The notes under the pieces: model-generated | The model's input: the letters and a program-made list of their open reading frames with translations, nothing else | Told to the model about the DNA's origin: nothing | The model's database searches: none | Origin: an uncultured Collinsella sp. | GTDB lineage: Bacteria > Actinomycetota > Coriobacteriia > Coriobacteriales > Coriobacteriaceae | NCBI GenBank assembly: GCA_902492545.1 | Contig: CABULX010000047.1 | Coordinates: forward strand, 1 to 16,726 | Reading direction: 5' to 3' | Length of the DNA stretch: 16,726 nucleotides | Part shown: in pieces, positions 6,150 through 13,071 of the stretch | Position numbering within the stretch: position 1 is the stretch's first letter | Layout: each line of letters opens with the position of its first letter | Made by a program: the position numbers and the translations under genes

Positions 6150-7088
6150 ATGACTACCCATCAGCCGATCGATGTTGCTATTATCGGCGGCGGCCCCGCG
6201 GGCTATGCTGCAGCCATTTATGCGGCGCGTGCCAACCTCACGACGACTGTGTTCGAACAGGGCATGTCGGGAGGACAGATTGCCACAACCAATGAGGTCG
6301 AGAACTATCCGGGCATACCGCTCTTGAGTGGCGTCGAACTCGGCGAGCGTTTTCAGCAGCATGCAGAGGGCCTGGGAGCACAGGTCGCATGGAGCATGGT
6401 AACGGGCATCGATTACGATGCGGATTCAGCGCTGTTTACGGTGCATCACGATATGGGCGATACGCTGGCGTCGAGCGTTATCGCTTGCATGGGTGCCATG
6501 CCGCGATTTGCTGGTTTTGTTGGCGAGGATACGTATCGCGGTCGTGGCGTTTCGTACTGCGCGACATGCGACGGCATGTTCTTTCGTGGTAAGCAGGTTT
6601 TTGTCATCGGCGGCGGCAATGCTGCCTGTGAGGAAGCCCTGTTCCTGTCAGAAATCGCCAGTAGCGTGACCATCGTCTTGCGCCGCGATCAGTTCCGGGC
6701 TCCCGATGGCGTGGTTCAAAAGGTGCTCGCAAAAGATAATATTTCAGTTAGGTACCAAACTAGTATTGTGGAACTATCGGGCGATGCCATGCCCACGACT
6801 ATCACATTTAAGGACAACGCCACCGGTGAAACCTATTCCGAGTCCTTCGATCCTGGCTCGTTTGGTATCTTTGTCTTTGCTGGCACGCAGCCTCATGCCG
6901 AGCTTGTTGAGCATCTGGTGGATCTGGCTCCCGACGGCGGTATTGTGACCGACGAATCGATGGCCACCCGCACGCCTGGCTTATTTGCTGCTGGCGATAT
7001 CCGTTCCAAGCGGTTACGTCAAGTTGTGACCGCCGTTTCGGACGGAGCCATAGCGGCTACCAGCGCATACGCTTTCTTACGCGGATAA
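6150..7088 (+). CDS. trxB: Thioredoxin-disulfide reductase
   Basis: The ATG at 6150 follows AGGAGG with good spacing; a longer reading from a TTG at 6102 lacks a site. The 312-aa flavoprotein has an FAD glycine loop GGGPAG (13-18), the redox pair Cys137-Ala-Thr-Cys140, the NADPH loop GGGNAAC (154-160) followed by RRDQFRA, and the C-terminal FAD motif AAGDIRSKRLRQVVTA. It passes electrons from NADPH to thioredoxin in the cytoplasm. The usual His of HRRDxFRA is Leu here; I would still call it TrxB because both redox cysteines and both nucleotide sites are intact. No thioredoxin gene is next to it. A hairpin at 7129-7170 follows. Confidence 0.93.
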   Translation: MTTHQPIDVAIIGGGPAGYAAAIYAARANLTTTVFEQGMSGGQIATTNEVENYPGIPLLSGVELGERFQQHAEGLGAQVAWSMVTGIDYDADSALFTVHHDMGDTLASSVIACMGAMPRFAGFVGEDTYRGRGVSYCATCDGMFFRGKQVFVIGGGNAACEEALFLSEIASSVTIVLRRDQFRAPDGVVQKVLAKDNISVRYQTSIVELSGDAMPTTITFKDNATGETYSESFDPGSFGIFVFAGTQPHAELVEHLVDLAPDGGIVTDESMATRTPGLFAAGDIRSKRLRQVVTAVSDGAIAATSAYAFLRG

Positions 7089-7128
7089 GTACGATAATAT
7101 ATCTTATGTAAGGTTGCTATCTTTTAAC

Positions 7129-7173
7129 AAAGTGGTTGGACGGTGCGTCAATGTGCTGTCCAACCACTTTTAC
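7129..7173 (+). terminator. Hairpin terminator after trxB
   Basis: AAAGTGGTTGGAC (7129-7141) pairs perfectly with GTCCAACCACTTT (7158-7170) across a 16-nt loop and is followed by a short T-rich stretch (TACTT). The large loop and weak T tract lower confidence. Confidence 0.65.
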
Positions 7174-7178
7174 TTGCC

Positions 7179-7207
7179 GGCTATATGGTATGCAAAACTA
7201 GATAACC
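7179..7207. promoter_or_regulatory. Palindromic site upstream of the DUF1836 gene
   Basis: GGCTATATGGT (7179-7189) and ACTAGATAACC (7197-7207) form an imperfect inverted repeat (8 of 11 pairs) around ATGCAAA. A 26-base core matches a site upstream of degV (8849-8883) at 22 positions, including an identical 12-mer CAAAACTAGATA. TTGCCG (7174-7179) with TAGATA (7199-7204) would leave a 19-bp spacer covered by the palindrome, as at MerR-type promoters, but both boxes are weak; TACAAT (7213-7218) is another possible -10. Confidence 0.55.
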
Positions 7208-7242
7208 TAGAATACAATATAGCTAATGAACGGAGGATCCTT

Positions 7243-7854
7243 ATGAACCACGCCAAACGCGTTATCCCGATGTCCGATACATCGGTCAGCATTAAGCCTG
7301 AGGATATTCAACCCACTGTGTTGCCCGATGCATTTATTCAGTCCGATATCGTGCGCAAACTCAATATGTTGAGTCTGCCGCGCTATAACCAGTTGCCAAA
7401 TGTGACACTCTACCGCGACCAAGTTATTGAATATGTTGCGCTGTGGATGGAGCCGCTGTCTATTTGCGTTGAGCAGCCTATCATTACGCCATCGATGATC
7501 AATAACTACGTGAAGGTCGGCCTGGTGCCTGCTCCGGTCAAAAAGCAGTATGGTCGCGAGCAGATTGCCCGCCTGATCGCTATCTGCATCTTTAAGCAGG
7601 TGCTACCTATTGCTGCGGTGCAGGCACTCTTTAACATTCAGCGTTTGAGCTACGATGCCCCGACTGCCTTCGATTATGTGGTCGACCAGCTTGAGGCATC
7701 GATTCGCGCCGCGTTTTCTATCGAGCAGACGCCGGTTCCCGATACGGCGCATCAGGTCACACGCGAGTCGCTGCTTGTGCGCAGTGCCGTATCGTCCTTT
7801 GTTTCGAAGGCGTACTTGATGAGCTATCTCAAGTTCAACGGGTTTAATAGCTAG
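7243..7854 (+). CDS. DUF1836 family protein, MerR-like helix-turn-helix
   Basis: The ATG at 7243 follows CGGAGGA (7231-7237); the longer open frame from 7114 runs through the upstream hairpin and is unlikely to be translated. The 203-aa product carries the DUF1836 core ITPSMINNYVKVGLVPAPVKK (81-101) followed by QYGREQIARLIAICIFKQVLPI, which reads like a MerR-type winged helix: a helix, a proline-rich wing, then a basic R-x-Q-I-A-R-L helix. No transmembrane segment or enzymatic motif is seen. A DNA-binding regulator is therefore the best guess; family members are largely uncharacterised. It converges on degV with a strong shared terminator, and a similar palindrome lies upstream of both genes. 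Confidence 0.8.
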   Translation: MNHAKRVIPMSDTSVSIKPEDIQPTVLPDAFIQSDIVRKLNMLSLPRYNQLPNVTLYRDQVIEYVALWMEPLSICVEQPIITPSMINNYVKVGLVPAPVKKQYGREQIARLIAICIFKQVLPIAAVQALFNIQRLSYDAPTAFDYVVDQLEASIRAAFSIEQTPVPDTAHQVTRESLLVRSAVSSFVSKAYLMSYLKFNGFNS

Positions 7855-7863
7855 CCGACGTAT

Positions 7864-7913
7864 AAAACGGGCGGGACAAAGAGCCATCTGTCGCTTTGTC
7901 CCGCCCGTTTTTT
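7864..7913. terminator. Strong bidirectional terminator between DUF1836 and degV genes
   Basis: Perfect 18-bp arms at 7864-7881 and 7894-7911 (AAAACGGGCGGGACAAAG and its complement) flank a 12-nt loop. The rightward side ends in TTTTTT, and the arm's A run gives a U tract leftward, so it serves both convergent genes. Confidence 0.93.
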
Positions 7914-7926
7914 GCCTGGTTGGACT

Positions 7927-8793
7927 TTATTTGCCCGAAGCTACGCCCATGCCGTAGCCGATGATCAGGCCGTGCATCTCGGCGTAATAGGAATCCAGGC
8001 CGTTGCAGGGCATGATGATGGTCTTGGAGCCGGGCCAATGTTCGACTATGCGATCAGTAAGCGCCTGGGCTCCAGTTTCGTTCTCAACGTGATCGATGAT
8101 GACCTCACCGCCCGTAAAGCCCTCGGCTTCCATAGTGTCGATGATCTTGTTGAGCATCTTCTTTTCGCCACGCGTGTGCCCGACGAGTTCGATTTTACCG
8201 GCCTCACTCGCCGTGCCCAAAATGCGGATATTGAGCTTGTTGGCAATGACGCCGGCTGCCTTAGGGATACGTCCGGCTTTGGCGAGGTTTTCGTAATTGC
8301 ACAAGCTGAAGAGGATTTTGCTGTTCTGCTCAAGGCTATCAAAGTATGCGCAAGCGTTCTCGAATGCGACATCCGGATTGCTTGCAAGATAGCGGTCAAA
8401 CAGCAAGAAAATGAGGTCCATTTTGCCGCCAGCTGCGCGTGAATTGACTAGATGAATCTGTCGGTCGGGCTCCTCGGCAAGAACCATATCGCGAGCCGTG
8501 GCTGCCGCGTTGTAGCTGCCCGACACGCCCTCAGAGATCGGCATGCAGATGGTCTTGTCTGCCAATTTGAAGAGCTCGGCCCACTCCCCTACGCTGGGAC
8601 AAGCGCTCGAAGAAGCGTTCGTCTCCGCCTGAACAGCGCAGTTGAGCTCATGAACATCGAGCGAAAGGTCATCGACGAATTCACGCTCCCCCACTCTGAT
8701 CTTAAGGGGTGCAAATGCAAAGGTGGTATGTGGTGCGGTTGGTTGCCAATCGCGAAGATTGCAGCTCGAATCGGAGATAAGTGCCCAGCTCAT
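7927..8793 (-). CDS. DegV family fatty-acid-binding protein
   Basis: The 288-aa protein has the DegV/FakB plan: N-terminal SDSSCNL (7-13), ACPSVGEW (about 64-71) where the family has its T/S-S-x-P-S loop, and SEGVSGSYNAA (87-97), equivalent to the family's S-x-G-L-S-G-T-Y. These line the pocket for a fatty acid. Characterised FakB members present fatty acids to the FakA kinase; no fakA is in the window, so the partner is unknown. The ATG follows AAAGGA by 6-7 bp. A perfect TATAAT (8823-8828, minus strand) and two palindromes lie just upstream. The gene is monocistronic. Confidence 0.9.
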   Translation of the reverse strand: MSWALISDSSCNLRDWQPTAPHTTFAFAPLKIRVGEREFVDDLSLDVHELNCAVQAETNASSSACPSVGEWAELFKLADKTICMPISEGVSGSYNAAATARDMVLAEEPDRQIHLVNSRAAGGKMDLIFLLFDRYLASNPDVAFENACAYFDSLEQNSKILFSLCNYENLAKAGRIPKAAGVIANKLNIRILGTASEAGKIELVGHTRGEKKMLNKIIDTMEAEGFTGGEVIIDHVENETGAQALTDRIVEHWPGSKTIIMPCNGLDSYYAEMHGLIIGYGMGVASGK

Positions 8794-8806
8794 AGAGGGT
8801 CCTTTC

Positions 8807-8826
8807 TAATTGTTCTTCAACAATTA
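8807..8826. promoter_or_regulatory. Inverted repeat overlapping the degV -10 box
   Basis: TAATTGTT (8807-8814) and AACAATTA (8819-8826) are a perfect 8-bp inverted repeat around CTTC. It overlaps the degV -10 (TATAAT, 8823-8828 on the minus strand) and the likely start site, so it could be an operator or a 5' mRNA hairpin. Confidence 0.45.
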
Positions 8827-8828
8827 TA
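8823..8828 (-). promoter_or_regulatory. degV -10 box
   Basis: TATAAT reads on the minus strand 30 bp before the degV ATG. No good -35 is seen at 16-18 bp (GCCCAA at best), which would fit an activator-dependent promoter. Confidence 0.6.
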
Positions 8829-8848
8829 GCTTTCTTGCTGACCGATTG

Positions 8849-8883
8849 GGCCGCTATCTAGTATTCAAAACTAGATAGCGGCC
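8849..8883. promoter_or_regulatory. Perfect 14-bp palindrome upstream of degV
   Basis: GGCCGCTATCTAGT (8849-8862) and its complement (8870-8883) flank the 7-nt ATTCAAA. It sits just upstream of, or over, the degV -35 position and shares its core with the site at 7179-7207. It could also be a hairpin behind the NlpC/P60 gene, but that gene already has a separate terminator at 8903-8933 and no T tract follows this one. Confidence 0.6.
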
Positions 8884-8890
8884 TGGACTA

Positions 8891-8933
8891 AAGATAAAAG
8901 AATGGACCTCGCAACTTAAAGCCACGAGGTCCA
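8891..8933 (-). terminator. Terminator of the pgsA-to-NlpC/P60 run
   Basis: TGGACCTCG (8925-8933 read on the minus strand) pairs with its complement (8903-8911) across 13 nt and is followed on the minus strand by TTCTTTTATCTT. It lies 25 bp after the hydrolase stop codon. Confidence 0.88.
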
Positions 8934-8957
8934 CATTCACACGCTGTGTAAGATGAC

Positions 8958-10085
8958 TTAGTAACGCACGAAGATGTAGTTATTGTTCATGCCGGCGGCA
9001 ACGGAGCTGATGATAACACCCGTGTTGTAGTCGGAAGCATGAATCATCTGACCACCACCGATGTAAATGCCGGTGTGGTACGAGTTGACCACAACGTCAC
9101 CGGGCTGCGGATCGGACACACGCGTCCAGCCCATAAAGGTACCCGTGGTGCCCAGGCGGCAATAGCGACCAGTGAGGCAATAGCTAACAAAACCAGAGCA
9201 ATCGAAGCTGTTCGGTCCAATGCCGCCCCAGGAATAAGCGCAACCAAGCTTGCTGTATGCACGCGAGACAACAGAACCGCCGTCGACGGACTGGCTCGGA
9301 GCAGAAGGCGTCGGAGCCGGAGCAGGTGTGGAGGGCTGCGGCGTCGGAGCAGGTGCCGGCGTAGGAGCCGGAGTGTTGCCGCCCTGGTTGTTGTTATTGC
9401 TGGTCTGGCCACCGTTGTTGGTGTTCTCGGTCGTACCGGCAGTCTCGTTGCTCACCGTGGCCTTCTCGGCGGTGCTGGCGTTGATGCCGGCCTGAAGCGC
9501 GGCGTTGGCCTCGGCCTCGGCGGCAAGCTCGGCCTGCAGCTGCGAATCCAGGGAATTTACGACGTTCTGGGCTTCAGCCTGCTGGGCATTAAGCTCGTCG
9601 ACCTTCTTTTGCGTGGCGTCGACGTTCTTCTCCTGCTCGGCCTGCTTATCGGTGAGCTGCTGCTTAAGCTCCTTGACCTCTTGAATGGTCTGAGCCTGCT
9701 TATCGGAAACTTTCCCGTAGTAGAACAGACGGTTGAGCATATCGCTCAGGTCATCGACGCCCGTCAGAACCTGAAGCAGGCTCAGGCCGCCGGTTTTGTA
9801 CTCGCCGGCGACATAGGTCGAGAGCTTGGCCTGACCATCGGCGATCTCCTGCTGCTTTTGCGTGATCTCGCCAGCAGTCTGATCGAGCGCCTGCGTCTGC
9901 GTGGCGAGCTCATCGTAAATCTGCTGGGTTTGGGTACCGATCTGCTCGAGCTTAGTACGAGCAGCGGCAAGGTCGGATGCGGTATCGGCGTAGGCAGGAG
10001 CCGCGAGGCCCAAGCCCAAAACACAAGCGAGGGTTGCCGTAGCAGCGCAGCGTGCCATGTTTTTGTGCGTGTTTGCTGTGCGCAT
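8958..10085 (-). CDS. Secreted NlpC/P60 peptidoglycan endopeptidase with coiled-coil domain
   Basis: The 375-aa protein has a Sec signal peptide (basic start, hydrophobic 14-30, likely cleavage after AYA at 33), a long coiled coil (about 36-205, Gln/Ala/Glu-rich), a Gly/Asn then Pro-Ala-Pro-Thr linker (215-265), and an NlpC/P60 domain (about 268-375). Catalytic Cys296 is in DCSGF, with His337 (YHTG) and His349 (MIHA) completing the usual triad. The layout is that of CwlO/RipA-type DL-endopeptidases, which cut stem peptides during growth or division and are often held inactive by the coiled coil. The domain carries extra cysteines (282, 303, 309). AAAGGAAG precedes the ATG. It is last in the minus-strand run, 32 bp after apt. 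Confidence 0.93.
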   Translation of the reverse strand: MRTANTHKNMARCAATATLACVLGLGLAAPAYADTASDLAAARTKLEQIGTQTQQIYDELATQTQALDQTAGEITQKQQEIADGQAKLSTYVAGEYKTGGLSLLQVLTGVDDLSDMLNRLFYYGKVSDKQAQTIQEVKELKQQLTDKQAEQEKNVDATQKKVDELNAQQAEAQNVVNSLDSQLQAELAAEAEANAALQAGINASTAEKATVSNETAGTTENTNNGGQTSNNNNQGGNTPAPTPAPAPTPQPSTPAPAPTPSAPSQSVDGGSVVSRAYSKLGCAYSWGGIGPNSFDCSGFVSYCLTGRYCRLGTTGTFMGWTRVSDPQPGDVVVNSYHTGIYIGGGQMIHASDYNTGVIISSVAAGMNNNYIFVRY

Positions 10086-10117
10086 GTAGCTTCCTTTCCA
10101 CTAACTAAGGGTAACGG

Positions 10118-10648
10118 CTAGTCCACCGTCACCAGACTAAAGAGCTCCACATCGTCATTAGACGGCGTGAGCTTCTCGCGCGGGTTGAGAAACGCAAGCT
10201 CAAGGATACAACCGTAACCGACAAGCTTTGCGCCCATATCTCGCACCAGTTTACCTGTTGCCTCGACGGTTCCGCCCGTCGCGACCAAGTCGTCCAGAAT
10301 CAACACGGTATCTTTAGAGCTGATAGCGTCGGCATGGATCTCAATTGAATCGGTGCCGTACTCGAGCTCGTAGCTCTGGCTCACGGTCTCGCGCGGCAGC
10401 TTGCCCGGTTTACGTGCGGGAACAAAGCCGGCGCCAAGGGCTACAGCCACCGGTACGCCAACCATAAAGCCGCGAGCCTCGGGACCCACGACCTTGGTGA
10501 TTCCCATGCCGGCAAAGTGTTCGGCGAGGGCATCGGTCATGGCTTTGAGCGCCTCGGGATTGCCAAAGAGCGGCGTGATGTCTTTAAAGATGACTCCGGG
10601 CTCGGGATAGTCGGGGATGTCGACGATTTGAGATTCGAAGTCGTACAT
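10118..10648 (-). CDS. apt: Adenine phosphoribosyltransferase
   Basis: I chose the ATG at 10648 because AAAGG lies 7 bp upstream of it and inside the longer reading from 10663. The 176-aa enzyme makes AMP from adenine and PRPP in purine salvage. The PRPP-binding motif VLILDDLVATGGT is at 115-127, and the N-terminal IPDYPEPGVIFKDITPLF (11-28) and GPEARGF (55-61) are classical for Apt. Length is normal. It lies 40 bp after the MerR gene and 32 bp before the cell-wall hydrolase gene on the same strand, probably on one transcript, though no functional link to them is obvious. Confidence 0.96.
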   Translation of the reverse strand: MYDFESQIVDIPDYPEPGVIFKDITPLFGNPEALKAMTDALAEHFAGMGITKVVGPEARGFMVGVPVAVALGAGFVPARKPGKLPRETVSQSYELEYGTDSIEIHADAISSKDTVLILDDLVATGGTVEATGKLVRDMGAKLVGYGCILELAFLNPREKLTPSNDDVELFSLVTVD

Positions 10649-10688
10649 TGCATGACCTTTCAATGGGTTGCCGAAATTTCAGCTGAGG

Positions 10689-11567
10689 TTATTTGCCTGC
10701 GGTGGCGGTGCCGGATTGCGAAGGGGCGACGACCTTGAGCGGCTTTACGAGAGAATCCTCGTGCGAAGCCGGCATGGCTGTCTCTTCGTTTTTGGCCTTG
10801 GTGGACTCGGAGCGAGTGATTTCCTCATCGAGTGCATCGATGTCGGCGTCCTCGACCACGGCGTTGAGCGACTCAAAAACGCGGTTCTTGAGCAGCGCAG
10901 TGTGCACACCTTCCGTCAGGTCGTGAAGCTTCTTAAACGCACGCTCGAGCTTGGCGTCGCGCTCGTCATCGGAGGTATCCATTCCGAGCATGCTCACGAG
11001 CACCTGCTCAAACATCGAGGACTCGCGGTTGGCGGAAGACACGTACTGACGCAGGTTGCGCGGCTCGATATGGAAGCGCGACAGCTCGGAGCAGTAGCGG
11101 ATGATCGGGAAATCGCGACCATCGACGAGCTCACGATTTTGCGGGCTCTTGATGATGCGAATGAGGTCGTTCTCGGCGAGCGAGCGGATAAACGAAATCT
11201 CGACGCCCAGCATATCGGGAATGGTCTCGATAGGATGCAGCTTTTGCTTTGTCTCCTTGGGCTCCGTCTTGAGTGGAACATCGGACAGCAAGCCCACCTC
11301 GTAGGCGAGCGTTGACAGGTCCGTGGCGTTTTCCAAGCGCTGCTTAATTACGTTGAGCGGCATGTAGCGAGTCTTCTGCAAGTGCAGAATGACCTCCAGG
11401 CGATCAACGTCCTCCTTGGAGTACTGACGGTATCCCTTAGGCGTACGATGAGGGGTAATGAGCCCCTCATCCTCTAGAAATCTAATTTTTGAGTTCGAAA
11501 GATCGGGGTATGCGCCTCGAAGTAGGTTGACGACTTGGCCGATACTCAGATAGTTGCGTTCGGCCAT
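10689..11567 (-). CDS. MerR-family regulator, FtsR-like
   Basis: The 292-aa protein opens with a MerR winged helix (LSIGQVVNLLRGAYPDLSNSKIRFLEDEGLITPHRTPKGYRQYSKEDVDRL, 7-57 region). It is much longer than classical MerR sensors (about 130-150 aa). The middle (about 95-200) looks like a second MerR-like/oligomerisation region, and the tail (about 245-292) is low-complexity Ser/Ala/Lys. This long form directly downstream of a GarA-like FHA gene matches mycobacterial Rv1827-Rv1828 and corynebacterial FtsR, an activator of ftsZ (family knowledge). The ATG is 3 bp after the FHA stop with only a weak GTAGGGA site, so translational coupling is likely. Its ftsZ target is inferred, not shown. Confidence 0.85.
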   Translation of the reverse strand: MAERNYLSIGQVVNLLRGAYPDLSNSKIRFLEDEGLITPHRTPKGYRQYSKEDVDRLEVILHLQKTRYMPLNVIKQRLENATDLSTLAYEVGLLSDVPLKTEPKETKQKLHPIETIPDMLGVEISFIRSLAENDLIRIIKSPQNRELVDGRDFPIIRYCSELSRFHIEPRNLRQYVSSANRESSMFEQVLVSMLGMDTSDDERDAKLERAFKKLHDLTEGVHTALLKNRVFESLNAVVEDADIDALDEEITRSESTKAKNEETAMPASHEDSLVKPLKVVAPSQSGTATAGK

Positions 11568-11570
11568 TCC

Positions 11571-12005
11571 CTACTCACCGGTTTCGATGCGCTCCGGCGT
11601 GCTCTCGTGGTAGATGAGCGTAAACGTACCGATCTGGACGGAAGAACCGTCGTGCAGCGGGGCCGCGTTGACTATGGCACCGTCGACCCAGGTGCCATTG
11701 AGCGAGCCCAGGTCCTCGATGCGAGCTTCGAGGCCCTCGCGAATAATGCGCGCGTGGCTGCGCGAAACAGTCATGTCGTTGAGGAAGATGCCGTTCGCGG
11801 GATCGCGGCCGATGGTGGTCACGTCGTCCTCGAGCTCAAAGGCGGCACCAGTCTGCGGACCCTTGACGATGGACAGAACGGGGGCGGTGATGCGCACGTT
11901 GGTCATGAGGTCGGGAACGGTGACGTCGCTTGAAGGCACGCGGAATACGCAGGTAGCGTCAGCAGTCTTATCATTCTGAGGCATATTGTTAACCATGTTG
12001 TCCAT
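11571..12005 (-). CDS. GarA/OdhI-like FHA domain protein
   Basis: I chose the ATG at 12005, which has AGGGG 6 bp upstream; the longer reading from 12038 has none. The 144-aa protein has a flexible N-terminus and an FHA domain (about 42-134) with the phosphothreonine-binding residues Gly66-Arg67, Ser81-Arg82-Ser83-His84 and Asn103-Gly104. The tail segment DATCVFR (16-22) aligns with ETTSVFR of mycobacterial GarA, so Thr18 matches the PknB-phosphorylated Thr. In GarA/OdhI, the phosphorylated Thr docks on its own FHA domain and shuts off control of 2-oxoglutarate and glutamate enzymes. The same mechanism here is an inference. Coupled to the downstream MerR gene. Confidence 0.88.
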   Translation of the reverse strand: MDNMVNNMPQNDKTADATCVFRVPSSDVTVPDLMTNVRITAPVLSIVKGPQTGAAFELEDDVTTIGRDPANGIFLNDMTVSRSHARIIREGLEARIEDLGSLNGTWVDGAIVNAAPLHDGSSVQIGTFTLIYHESTPERIETGE

Positions 12006-12071
12006 GACAACCCCTAACTTATCGCGGACGTGCCGCAAATAATGAACCGTACGTAATCATACCCCAACGAA

Positions 12072-12776
12072 TCAGTCTTCGATTTCAGGGTTCAGAAAGT
12101 CGATGTCCTCGTCCTCGGGATGCGCGAGAGCCTGTTTAATGGCCACTCCGCCCTTAATGGAGTAGATGACAGCCGTGAGCATGGAGAAGATCACGCCGCC
12201 GTACACAAAGAAGATGCCGAGGGGCACCGAGCTTCCGTTGAGGCCCGGGAAGGCCTTAAGGGTTGAAGGTAAAAGATGCAGGCCGTCAATAACGGGGAAC
12301 CCGAGCAGCATGAGCGAGAAGCCGGTCATGAGCAGCGCTGTGGCAATCTTTCCGGGGAAGACGACATCGATGGGGCGACGGTGATAATGGCGCACGATAA
12401 GCGTGCCGATGCCCAGATAGATGTCGCGGCCAATAATGAGCACGCAGACCCAGATGGGCAGCTCTCCGCGAACCACCAGTCCAAGTACGCCGGTGAACAG
12501 CAGCGCGCGGTCGCAAATGGGATCCATGACCTTGCCGAGCCATGAGACCGTCTTAGTCATGCGGGCGATCTGGCCGTCCATCCAATCGGTGGAGGCGGCA
12601 ACGGCGTAGATAACGATGGCGATGACGCGGTTGTTATCCGTCACAAACAGGTACAGAAATACCAGGGTGAGGATCAGGCGCGTAAAGGTGATGAAATTGG
12701 AGATCGTAAAGATCTTATTCGACGGGTAATCGGAAGTGCCGACAAGCTCCTTTTTGATCTTCTTTTTGATGCCCAC
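12072..12776 (-). CDS. pgsA: CDP-alcohol phosphatidyltransferase (phosphatidylglycerophosphate synthase type)
   Basis: I chose a GTG start at 12776: GGGGGAG lies 4 bp upstream, and a likely promoter -10 falls inside the longer reading from 12902. The 234-aa integral membrane enzyme has the complete family motif: Asp64, Asp67-Gly68, Ala71-Arg72, Gly81, Asp85, Asp89 (DxxDGxxAR-x8-G-x3-D-x3-D). About five to six membrane helices are visible. The family joins CDP-diacylglycerol to an alcohol such as glycerol-3-phosphate. PGP synthase is the likeliest member, but phosphatidylinositol-phosphate or cardiolipin-type activity cannot be excluded. It is first in the minus-strand run, 66 bp before the FHA gene; mycobacterial garA also has a pgsA gene nearby. 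Confidence 0.88.
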   Translation of the reverse strand: MGIKKKIKKELVGTSDYPSNKIFTISNFITFTRLILTLVFLYLFVTDNNRVIAIVIYAVAASTDWMDGQIARMTKTVSWLGKVMDPICDRALLFTGVLGLVVRGELPIWVCVLIIGRDIYLGIGTLIVRHYHRRPIDVVFPGKIATALLMTGFSLMLLGFPVIDGLHLLPSTLKAFPGLNGSSVPLGIFFVYGGVIFSMLTAVIYSIKGGVAIKQALAHPEDEDIDFLNPEIED

Positions 12777-12812
12777 AGGACTCCCCCGCTGGTTAACGAC
12801 AAAACTTTCGAT

Positions 12813-12818
12813 ACTATA
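12813..12818 (-). promoter_or_regulatory. Candidate -10 box for pgsA
   Basis: TATAGT reads on the minus strand 37 bp before the GTG start. TGGATA is the best -35 at 17 bp, so the promoter is plausible but weak. Confidence 0.5.
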
Positions 12819-12903
12819 CCCGTTCCGGCGATGTCTATCCAGCGCAGCCATAGAGAGTCCAGACATGTGGAGGGCGGTTCTGGGCTGTGTGGGATTCTGC
12901 ATT

Positions 12904-12966
12904 CGTGTACATCAGCCTCCAAACATGTCGAAAAATGTCGATTTTGGTGGCTGATGTACACGTTTT
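12904..12966. repeat. 20-bp inverted repeat with repeated loop motif
   Basis: Arms 12904-12923 (CGTGTACATCAGCCTCCAAA) and 12943-12962 pair at 19 of 20 positions. The 19-nt loop region contains ATGTCGA twice (at 12924-12930 with the preceding base, and 12935-12941). TTTT follows on the plus strand, so it could terminate rightward transcripts, but no plus-strand gene leads into it. It lies upstream of pgsA and may be a dispersed intergenic repeat. Confidence 0.75.
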
Positions 12967-13025
12967 GATTCGGTGATTACATCGAGCGGGAACGTTGTTG
13001 CTTTAGGCAAAATAATCATGGTGAT

Positions 13026-13062
13026 TAAAAACAAAAAAGGTCAGGCACTAGGTGCCTGACCT
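13026..13062 (-). terminator. Rho-independent terminator of the tRNA-Pro gene
   Basis: AGGTCAGGCAC pairs perfectly with GTGCCTGACCT (13038-13048 and 13052-13062) over a 3-nt loop. On the minus strand it is followed by TTTTTTGTTTTTA. It lies 10 bp beyond the CCA end of the tRNA fragment. Confidence 0.92.
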
Positions 13063-13071
13063 GCAAACTTC

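Noticed and set aside
7114..7242. N-terminal extension of the DUF1836 protein
   Set aside because: It runs through the trxB terminator hairpin and the putative operator; the ATG at 7243 has the ribosome binding site.
9039..10121. 360-codon plus-strand open frame opposite the NlpC/P60 gene
   Set aside because: It is a shadow of the coiled-coil and Pro-Ala linker codons; the minus frame has a signal peptide, catalytic Cys/His and a ribosome binding site.
10668..11315. 215-codon plus-strand frame opposite the MerR gene
   Set aside because: Antisense shadow; the minus frame has a clear MerR helix-turn-helix and conserved gene order.
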